Origin: Burkholderia sp.
Lineage (GTDB): Bacteria; Pseudomonadota; Gammaproteobacteria; Burkholderiales; Burkholderiaceae
NCBI GenBank assembly: GCA_030151225.1
Contig: JASLEG010000059.1
Location: 1 to 6,257 of the forward strand
Length of the DNA: 6,257 nucleotides
Direction: 5' to 3'
This document shows, piece by piece, positions 1 through 5,901 of this stretch (position 1 is the first letter of the stretch; each line of letters begins with the position of its first letter). Both the position numbers and the translations under genes were made by a program. Under the pieces are notes generated by a model. It searched no databases. It was not told where the DNA came from and saw only the letters and a list, made by a program, of their open reading frames with translations.

Positions 1-1645
1 CGCCGCGCCACCTGACGCGGCGGGGCGCACGCCTGCGGGCCGTGCGCCGCGTCGTGACGGCGGCCGCGCCGGGGCTCGCGGCGGCGCCCTCCGCCACGCC
101 CGGTGCCCCCACGATGCCGCGCTCGCGCGCCCACACGATCGCCTCGCCGCGGCTGTGCACGTCGAGCTTGTTGTAGATCGTGGAGACGTGGTTGCGCACC
201 GTGTTCGGTGCGAGCCCGAGCCGGTTCGCGATCTCCTTGTCGGGCAGGCCGTGACACAGCAGGTCGAACACGTCGCGCTCGCGCGCGGTCAGGTCGGAGA
301 GCTGCGCGCCCGCATCGGGGGCCTTGGCACGGCGCACGTTGGCGAGCTTCTCGATCAGCGTGCGGCTGAACCACGACGCGTCCTGCATCGCCGTCTCGAT
401 GGCCTGAATCAGCTCCATCTCGGTGCGCTTGCGGTCGCTGATGTCGAGCAGCGCGAGCAGCAGGCAATCCTGCCCGTGAATGCCCACCGCATCGGCCGAT
501 ACCACGCAGTCGCGCACGTCGCCGTCGCGCGTCATCACGCGCACGTCGCGCATGCGCACCGCGCCGTCGGCGGCCAGCGCGTCGGCGATCTCGCGCTGCG
601 CGGTGGGGGTTTCCCACAGGCCGATCTCGTCGGCCGCGCGGCCGCGCACGTCGGCCTGCGCGTGGCCCGTCATCGCCACGAACGCATCGTTGCAGTCGAG
701 GATCTCGAAGCGCCCGGTGGTCAGCATCGCCATCGCCACCGGCGCCATCCGGAAGGCCCGCGCGAAGCGTTCCTCGCTCTGCCGCAGCGCGATCTCGGCC
801 TGCTTGCGCGGCTGCAGGTCGGTGAAGGTGAACAGCATGCAGGCGTGCTCGCCCATGTCGATCGGCTGGCCCGCCACGATCACGGCGTGGTCGCCGCCGT
901 CGGCGCGGCGCAGCAGCGCCTCCATCGGCGGGATCGTCATGCCGTCGCCAAGCCGTTCGATCGCGAGCTCGCGGCGCTCGGCGCGATCGAACACGTCGAG
1001 CTCGTACACCGAGCGGCCGATCACGTCGTCGAGCGGGTGGCCGATCATGTCGAGAAAGCCCTGATTCACCTTCACGTAGCGAAAATCGCTGAGCCGGCAG
1101 ATCGCGGCCGGCGCGGGATTGGCGTTGAAGGTGCGCTCGAAGCGCTGCTCGGCGCTAGCCCATTCGGTGGCGTCGTGCAGCACCAGCGCGAGGCAGTCGG
1201 GCTCGCCGGCCGCGTTGGTCAGCACCAGGCTGCGGATCCGGTGCACCCAGCGCAGCGACGCATCGGCGGCGGCCTCCACCTCCACCGTCACGTCGCTGAA
1301 CTGCTCGCCGCTGATCACGCGGTCGATCGGGTAATCCCCCCGGCGCACCGGATCGTGATTCGTGTCGCGCAGCCGGAAGCGCTCGCGATACTCGGTCACG
1401 TCCGCGCCGAGCTCGGCCAGCGTGCGCACGCCGTGCATCGCGAGCGCGGCCTCGTTGGCCCACACGATGCGCTGGTCCGGCTCCACGAGGATCACGCCCT
1501 CGGTCAGCCCGGCGATGATCTGGTGCAGCTGGCGGCGATCGGTATGGATCTTCAGCGCCTGCTCGTCGGCCGGCGCGGGCTGCGTGCCGCCGGAGGTGTC
1601 CTTCTTGTCGTCCTTCAGCGCTTCGTTCATCGGCGTCGATTCCAT
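1..1645 (-). CDS. PAS-PAS-PAS-LuxR transcriptional regulator (3' end beyond window)
   Basis: Probable cytoplasmic sensor and DNA-binding regulator. 548 residues are visible; the frame has no stop before the left edge, so the C-terminus is missing. Three PAS domains lie at about residues 37-160, 166-280 and 290-410. Recognisable cores are EGVILVEPDQRIVWAN (49-64), a second PAS beginning near QRFERTF (167-173), and SEERFARAFRMAP (290-302). A short helical linker leads to a LuxR/GerE helix-turn-helix at about 450-510, with LTARERDV (452-459) and NTVRNHV (481-487), then KL at 493-494. I see no transmembrane segment, signal peptide, receiver, histidine kinase or GGDEF domain. The HTH is followed by an Ala/Gly stretch and an arginine-rich tail. 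The start is uncertain: ATG at 1645 is the first, ATG at 1630 is the alternative, and neither has a good ribosome binding site. The gene follows wspF after a terminator, so it may be transcribed separately. The domain call is firm. Its ligands, targets and link to the Wsp pathway are unknown. Confidence 0.88.
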   Translation of the reverse strand, partial: MESTPMNEALKDDKKDTSGGTQPAPADEQALKIHTDRRQLHQIIAGLTEGVILVEPDQRIVWANEAALAMHGVRTLAELGADVTEYRERFRLRDTNHDPVRRGDYPIDRVISGEQFSDVTVEVEAAADASLRWVHRIRSLVLTNAAGEPDCLALVLHDATEWASAEQRFERTFNANPAPAAICRLSDFRYVKVNQGFLDMIGHPLDDVIGRSVYELDVFDRAERRELAIERLGDGMTIPPMEALLRRADGGDHAVIVAGQPIDMGEHACMLFTFTDLQPRKQAEIALRQSEERFARAFRMAPVAMAMLTTGRFEILDCNDAFVAMTGHAQADVRGRAADEIGLWETPTAQREIADALAADGAVRMRDVRVMTRDGDVRDCVVSADAVGIHGQDCLLLALLDISDRKRTEMELIQAIETAMQDASWFSRTLIEKLANVRRAKAPDAGAQLSDLTARERDVFDLLCHGLPDKEIANRLGLAPNTVRNHVSTIYNKLDVHSRGEAIVWARERGIVGAPGVAEGAAASPGAAAVTTRRTARRRAPRRVRWRG

Positions 1646-1766
1646 GCTGGCGCGTCGGCCGAGGTCGCGGCGGCGAGCTTCGGCAAACGGCGAAAAAAAA
1701 GGCGGGGCGAGGCGAACCGCGTCCGCATCGCCCCGTGTCGTCTGGTCTGATCGTCGCGCGGCCGGC
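1646..1766. other. Non-coding gap between wspF and the PAS-LuxR gene
   Basis: This 121-base gap is the only intergenic space in the window. It holds the terminator described separately, then a GC-rich leader of about 47 bases before the ATG at 1645. On the minus strand I find no convincing -10/-35 pair and no Shine-Dalgarno sequence in the leader. A weak GCCGA/TCGGC pairing is possible within it. The minus-strand frame of the LuxR gene stays open through the gap, so an N-terminal extension cannot be excluded by stops alone, but I saw no ATG there and the translated extension is low-complexity. Confidence 0.7.
1693..1735 (-). terminator. Rho-independent terminator after wspF
   Basis: Read on the minus strand, CGGGGCGA (1735-1728) pairs perfectly with TCGCCCCG (1710-1703). 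After one mismatch the stem can continue with three more pairs (GCG/CGC), leaving a nine-base loop. Two bases after the stem there is a run of eight T (1700-1693). A GC-rich stem followed by an unbroken T run is the classic intrinsic terminator, and it stands out against this very GC-rich background. It begins 32 bases past the wspF stop codon and would end the wsp transcript before the PAS-LuxR gene. On the plus strand there is no T run, so it is one-directional. Folding energy was not computed. Confidence 0.85.
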
Positions 1767-2789
1767 TCAGCGCGGCCGCGCCACCCGCTGCAACTGCAGC
1801 GTGATGCGCTCGGCGATTCGGTCGAGTGGCAGGATCGCCGAGGCTGCGTCGATCGCCGCGGCGGCCTTCGGCATGCCGTACACGGCGCTGCTGGCGGCGT
1901 CCTGCGCGATCGTGTAGAAGCCCCTGGTGCGCATCGCCTTGAGCCCGAGCGCGCCGTCACGGCCCATGCCGGTCAGCAGCACGCCGATCGCGTCGCCGCG
2001 CCAGTGATCCACCACGCTCTGGAAAAACACGTCCACCGACGGCCGATACGGCGTTTCCTCGGGATGCGCCGTGTAGTCGAGCAGGCCGCGCGCGGTCAGG
2101 CGCAGGTGATCGTTGGTGGCGGCCAGCAGCACCTCGCCGCGTTGCGGCGTGCCGCCCTGCGTCGCGATCCGCACCGGCAGCTGCGTGAAGCCGTCGAGCC
2201 ACTCGGCCATGCCGATCGCGAATGCCTTGTCGACGTGCTGCACGATCACGATCGGCGCCGGGAAATCCGCCGGCAACGGCTTGAGCAGCGCGGCCAGCGC
2301 GGTGGGGCCGCCGGCCGACGCGCCGATCGCCACCAGCGGCGCGACCGCCGGCGACGCCGCCAGGGTCTGCAGCACGGCGCTCACTGGCCCGCGCGTGGCG
2401 AGCTGGCGGCCGATCTGGTCGATCTTGTCGAGCAGCGGCTGCGAGGCGTCGGCCAGCATGCCCTGCGCGAGCGTGGGCGTGTCCACCGCGTCGAGCGCGC
2501 CGGCGCCCATCGCCTCGTAGATGGTGGCCTTGTTCGCGTCCACGCTGGCCGTGACGATCAGGATCGCGCACGGCGAGCGCTCCATGATGCGCCGCGTGGC
2601 GGCCACGCCGTCCACGCGTGGCATCACCAGATCCATCAGCACCAGGTCGGGCGGATTGGCGCCGCAGAAATCCACGGCCTGCTCGCCGTCGGCGGCCACC
2701 CACAGGATGCGGTGATCGGGCCGGTGCGAGATCGCGCGACGCAGCGCGGCCACGGCCAGCGGCAGATCGTTGACGATGCCGATTTTCAT
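1767..2789 (-). CDS. wspF: CheB-type chemoreceptor methylesterase / response regulator, WspF-like
   Basis: 340 residues, a normal length for CheB. An N-terminal receiver domain (about 1-120) is joined to a C-terminal methylesterase domain (about 150-335). The phospho-acceptor is Asp53 in LMDLVMPRVDG. The esterase triad is visible as Ser158 (GASAGGPT), His185 (VIVQHV) and Asp278 (GMGRDGA), with the late motif SSAVYGMPKAA also present. It should remove methyl groups from glutamates of the cognate receptor, in opposition to the CheR protein, and is expected to be activated by phosphorylation from the CheA-type kinase upstream. In the Wsp system of Pseudomonas, loss of WspF locks the pathway on. 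The start is Asn7-Asp8 rather than the usual Asp-Asp acidic pair, which I recall as usual for WspF proteins. The ATG overlaps the wspE stop as ATGA, and GGAGA lies 9 bases upstream. The CheB call is very sure; WspF rests on gene order and the N-terminal signature. Confidence 0.95.
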   Translation of the reverse strand: MKIGIVNDLPLAVAALRRAISHRPDHRILWVAADGEQAVDFCGANPPDLVLMDLVMPRVDGVAATRRIMERSPCAILIVTASVDANKATIYEAMGAGALDAVDTPTLAQGMLADASQPLLDKIDQIGRQLATRGPVSAVLQTLAASPAVAPLVAIGASAGGPTALAALLKPLPADFPAPIVIVQHVDKAFAIGMAEWLDGFTQLPVRIATQGGTPQRGEVLLAATNDHLRLTARGLLDYTAHPEETPYRPSVDVFFQSVVDHWRGDAIGVLLTGMGRDGALGLKAMRTRGFYTIAQDAASSAVYGMPKAAAAIDAASAILPLDRIAERITLQLQRVARPR

Positions 2790-5200
2790 GACGTGGCGTC
2801 TCCGATCATGTCGTGCACGGCGTCGAGCAGCGCCTCGTCGTGGAAGCTGCCCTTGGCCAGATAATAGTCGGCGCCGGCGTCGAGCCCGCGGCGGCGATCC
2901 TCGTCGCGATCCTTGTAGGAGACGATCATCACCGGCACCGCCTTGAGCACCGGGTCGCGCTTGATCAGCGTGACCAGCTCGATGCCGTCCATGCGCGGCA
3001 TGTCGATGTCGGTCACCACCAGATCGAAGGCCTCGCCGCGGATCGCGTTCCAGCCGTCCATGCCGTCCACGGCGATCGTCACCCCGTAGCCGCGCTTCTC
3101 GAGCAGCTTGCGCTCGAGCTCGCGCACCGTCAGCGAATCGTCCACCACCAGCACATGCTTGCGGCGCTGCGCGAGCGCATTGCCGGCGTCGCGGCGGATC
3201 TTGGTGAGCTGGCCGCCGCGGATCAGCTTGTCGATCGAGCGCACCAGATCCTCGACGTCGACGATCAGCACCGGGTCGCCGTTCTCGAGCAGCGCGCCGG
3301 CGGCGATGTTGCGGATCTTCTGCAGCCGCGAGTCGAGCGGCTGCACCACCAGCATGCGCTCGCCGAGGAAGCGGTCCACCGCCACGCCGTAGGTTTCGGG
3401 CTCGGTGCCGATCACCACCACGGCGTTGCGCGGGCGCGAGGCATCGGGCTCGCCCGCGTCGAACAGCTGGTGCGCGGTGACCAGGCCCACGCGGCGATCG
3501 TCGAGCAGGAAATGCTGCTGGCCCTCGAGCACGTCGATGCTGGCGCGCTCGAGTTCGAGCGCGCGCCGCACGTGCACCAGCGGGAACGCATAGGGCTCGC
3601 CACCCACCTCCACCAGCAGGCTGCGGATCACCGACAGCGTGAGCGGCAGCTGCAGCACGAAGCGCATGCCCTGCCCCGGCTCGTTGAAGATGCGCACCGC
3701 GCCGCGCACCCGCTTGACCATCTCGTGCACGGCGTCGAGCCCCACGCCACGCCCCGATACGTCGGTCACCTTCTCGCGCATCGAGAAGCCGGGCAGCAGC
3801 AGGAATTCGAGCACCTCGGCGTCGGACAGCCGCGCGGCGGTGGCCTCGTCGGTCAGGCGCTGGCGCACGATCGCGGCGCGCACCGCCACCAGGTCGGCGC
3901 CGGGGCCGTCGTCGGCCACGCTCACGAGCAGCGAGCCGGCACTGTGGCGCGCCTCCAGCGTGACGGTGGCCTCGGCCGACTTGCCGCGCGCGAGCCGCGC
4001 CTCGGGCGATTCCACGCCGTGATCGAGCGCGTTGCGCAGCAGGTGGCCGAGCGGCGCGTCGAGCATGTCGAGGATATCGCGATCGACCTGGGTGGCCTCG
4101 CCCTGGATCGAGAAGCGCACGCGCTTGCCGAGCGAGCGCGCCAGATCGCGCACCACCCGCGGATAGGCACGCGTGGCGTCGCCGAACGGGCGCATCCGGC
4201 ATTGCAGCGCCTCGTCGTAGAGCTGCTCGGCGATGTGGGTGCTGCGCCGCTCGAAGCGGTCGAGATCGTCGATGCGCGCCGAGAACGCGCGTTGCACGTC
4301 GTTCAGCATCTGGCGCAGCTCGCCGAGCGCGGCCTCGCTGCCGGGATCGAGATCGTCGGCCAGCGTTTCGTACAGCGAATCGAGTGCGCGCGCGGCCTCG
4401 CGCTGCGAGCGGCGGATACGCAGCATCGAATCGGCGAACGGCTTGAGCCAGCGCGATTCGACCAGCGACTCGCCGGACAGGCTCAGCAGCCGGTCCAGGC
4501 TGTCGGCGCGCACCCGGCGCATCTGGCTGGCGTCGCCGGCGTCGTAGGCTTCCGGCACGCCGGCCGGCTCGGGCGGCGCGGCCTCCACCGGCACGGCGGC
4601 AGCGGCGGCAGCGGCGGTGGCCGCGACCGGCGCCGGCTTGGTCAGCCGCAATTGCGCGGCCAGATCGGGCGGCACCGTGGATTCGAACGGCGCGTCGGAC
4701 ACGTGCGTCGCCTCGAGACGCAGCTGCGCCGACAGGTCGAGCGGCTCGCTGAAGTCGAACTGTGCGGGCGGCACGGCGAGCGGTGAGGCGACGACTGGCG
4801 CGGCGCCCTCGTCGGCATTCGCGAGCGCCACGGCGAAGGTGTCGATCTCGGCCGGCGTGACCGAGGCGGCGGTGCGCGGATCGCCGACCCGCACCAGCAG
4901 GTCCACGCCCATCAGCAGCGCGTCGATGTGGCTCGTGCCGAGCACGCGCTCGCCGCGCTGCGCGCCGACGAAGCAATCCTCCATGCGCCCGGCGATCTCC
5001 ACGCCCTGCGGCACGCCGACGATGCGCGCGGCGCCCTTCAGCGAATGCGCGGCACGCATGCAGGCCTCGAACGCGGTCGCGTCCTGCGCGCCGTGCTCGA
5101 GCGCGAGCAGCTGACGCGACAGCGCCTCGGTCTGGTTCTCCGATTCCTCGCGGTACAGCTCGAGCAGCGACTGGCGGCTCAGGTCGTCGTCTTGGCTCAT
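2786..5200 (-). CDS. wspE: Hybrid CheA histidine kinase with C-terminal receiver, WspE-like
   Basis: 804 residues; cytoplasmic central kinase of the chemosensory complex. In order: an HPt domain (about 8-125) with phospho-acceptor His52 in AAHSLKGAAR; a low-complexity linker (about 128-225) with an alanine run and a duplicated DLxAQLRL motif; the dimerisation region (about 227-340); a HATPase domain (about 345-520) with the N box HLLRNALDHG (386-395), G1 DDGPGAD (430-436) and G2 GRGVGLD (483-489); a CheW-like regulatory domain (about 522-660); and a receiver (about 682-804) with Asp687/Asp688, phospho-acceptor Asp731 in TDIDMPRMDG, Ser761 and Lys783. All catalytic residues are intact. It should autophosphorylate at His52 under receptor control and pass phosphate to its own receiver, to the CheB protein and to an output regulator not seen here. 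ATG at 5200 is chosen because it has GGAG six bases upstream and overlaps the wspD stop as ATGA; the open frame continues upstream only as an out-of-frame reading of wspD. There is no separate P2 domain. Confidence 0.96.
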   Translation of the reverse strand: MSQDDDLSRQSLLELYREESENQTEALSRQLLALEHGAQDATAFEACMRAAHSLKGAARIVGVPQGVEIAGRMEDCFVGAQRGERVLGTSHIDALLMGVDLLVRVGDPRTAASVTPAEIDTFAVALANADEGAAPVVASPLAVPPAQFDFSEPLDLSAQLRLEATHVSDAPFESTVPPDLAAQLRLTKPAPVAATAAAAAAAVPVEAAPPEPAGVPEAYDAGDASQMRRVRADSLDRLLSLSGESLVESRWLKPFADSMLRIRRSQREAARALDSLYETLADDLDPGSEAALGELRQMLNDVQRAFSARIDDLDRFERRSTHIAEQLYDEALQCRMRPFGDATRAYPRVVRDLARSLGKRVRFSIQGEATQVDRDILDMLDAPLGHLLRNALDHGVESPEARLARGKSAEATVTLEARHSAGSLLVSVADDGPGADLVAVRAAIVRQRLTDEATAARLSDAEVLEFLLLPGFSMREKVTDVSGRGVGLDAVHEMVKRVRGAVRIFNEPGQGMRFVLQLPLTLSVIRSLLVEVGGEPYAFPLVHVRRALELERASIDVLEGQQHFLLDDRRVGLVTAHQLFDAGEPDASRPRNAVVVIGTEPETYGVAVDRFLGERMLVVQPLDSRLQKIRNIAAGALLENGDPVLIVDVEDLVRSIDKLIRGGQLTKIRRDAGNALAQRRKHVLVVDDSLTVRELERKLLEKRGYGVTIAVDGMDGWNAIRGEAFDLVVTDIDMPRMDGIELVTLIKRDPVLKAVPVMIVSYKDRDEDRRRGLDAGADYYLAKGSFHDEALLDAVHDMIGDATS
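2799..2803 (-). promoter_or_regulatory. Ribosome binding site of wspF
   Basis: GGAGA on the minus strand lies 9 bases before the ATG at 2789. It sits inside the last codons of wspE, which fits translational coupling through the ATGA overlap and supports this start. Confidence 0.7.
4594..4620. repeat. Three tandem 9-bp units coding the WspE alanine run
   Basis: The plus strand shows CGGCGGCAG twice in perfect tandem, followed by CGGCGGTGG, which differs at two bases. On the coding (minus) strand it encodes most of the alanine run at residues 196-202 of the WspE-like kinase. Because the unit is a multiple of three, slippage would change linker length without breaking the frame. Confidence 0.7.
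4643..4738 (-). repeat. 24-residue duplicated linker motif (DLxAQLRL) in WspE
   Basis: In the WspE linker, DLSAQLRL (residues 155-162) is followed exactly 24 residues later by DLAAQLRL (179-186). The similarity extends upstream: Phe148 aligns with Phe172 and Pro153 with Pro177, each at the same 24-residue offset. The two DNA copies, at 4715-4738 and 4643-4666, differ at several bases, so the duplication is not very recent and the peptide appears better kept than the DNA. It may be a short docking motif for a receiver-domain partner, in place of the missing P2 domain; that role is inference. Confidence 0.7.
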
Positions 5201-5901
5201 CGCAGGCTCCGCAGCAGCGTATCGAACAGGCGGTCCTCGTCGATCAGACCGATCACGCGGTCGCGCCAGGCGAACACCGCGCGGGTATGGGCCACCCCGG
5301 CGCGTGCCACGGTGGCCGGCGGCGGGGTGCGCTCGGCCGCGCCGAAGCGCAGCACGCCCTCCACCTCGTCCACCGGGAATACCACGGGCTCGCCGCGATG
5401 CGCGACCACCAGCATGCGCGTGAACGCGCCGCGCACGCCGTCGGCCGCGCGCGCGGGGCCGACCTCGATCTCGAACAGGTTGGCGAGCGACACGGCGATG
5501 CGCAGCGTGCCGCGCACGTTCACGATGCCGAGCACGGCGCGGCTGCGGCGGTCGGGCAGCGAATGGATCGGGCGATCGTCGAGGATCTGGCGCACCACGC
5601 CGGTCGGCAGCGCGAGCCATTCGTCGCCGATCCGGAACGCGAGCACCGATTCGCGCGCGTCCTCGTGCTCGAGCGCGTCGCGCGACGGCGCCTCGGCGCC
5701 GCGTCGCGCGGCGTCGGCCAGCTCGTCGCGCGTGAGCGGCCGGTCGAGCAGGCGCGCCGCGCCGCTCGCGTAGACGGGGCAGTTCAGGCAGCGCTGCACC
5801 TCGGCGAGCCGTTCGCACGACTGATCGCCGCGAATGCCGATGCGGTTCCAGCAATCGTCGATCGCGCCGGCCTCGCGCGTCACGTCAACGGCGTCGTGCA
5901 T
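5197..5901 (-). CDS. wspD: CheW-type adaptor with N-terminal four-cysteine motif, WspD-like
   Basis: 234 residues, longer than a plain CheW (about 150-170) because of an N-terminal extension. The CheW domain occupies about 85-228 and shows AFRIGDEWLALP (88-99) and GIVNVRGTLRIAVSL. It should couple the receptor to the CheA-type kinase at the cytoplasmic face of the membrane. The extension contains Cys17, Cys29, Cys38 and Cys41 (C-x11-C-x8-C-x2-C), including CWNRIGIRGD and CLNCPVY. I recall a similar signature in other WspD-type adaptors; it could bind a metal or an Fe-S cluster, which is unproven. The ATG at 5901 is chosen over an in-frame upstream start at 5949 because a perfect AGGAGG lies 8 bases before it and the extra residues are low-complexity. 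The gene begins inside the last 17 bases of the wspC-like gene and ends in an ATGA overlap with wspE. The assignment as WspD rather than WspB rests on its place between CheR-TPR and CheA. Confidence 0.92.
   Translation of the reverse strand: MHDAVDVTREAGAIDDCWNRIGIRGDQSCERLAEVQRCLNCPVYASGAARLLDRPLTRDELADAARRGAEAPSRDALEHEDARESVLAFRIGDEWLALPTGVVRQILDDRPIHSLPDRRSRAVLGIVNVRGTLRIAVSLANLFEIEVGPARAADGVRGAFTRMLVVAHRGEPVVFPVDEVEGVLRFGAAERTPPPATVARAGVAHTRAVFAWRDRVIGLIDEDRLFDTLLRSLR
5207..5210 (-). promoter_or_regulatory. Ribosome binding site of wspE
   Basis: GGAG on the minus strand lies 6 bases before the ATG at 5200, inside the end of wspD. It decides the wspE start, because the open frame upstream has no other supported initiation site. 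Confidence 0.65.

Noticed and set aside
155..1750. Long plus-strand open frame (531 codons) opposite the PAS-LuxR gene
   Set aside because: Its product is a His/Ala/Arg/Val-rich string without domains, while the opposite strand encodes three PAS domains and a LuxR HTH. It is a shadow caused by GC-rich third positions.
2813..4786. Long plus-strand open frame (657 codons) opposite the wspE-like gene
   Set aside because: It is rich in His, Ala, Arg and Leu with no recognisable fold, and the minus strand holds every CheA catalytic motif in one frame.
1767..4976. Single 1069-codon minus-strand frame that could be read as a fusion ending in CheB
   Set aside because: Only the last 340 residues make a protein family match. 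The upstream part is the wspE gene in the wrong frame, and the CheB start has its own ribosome binding site and ATGA overlap.
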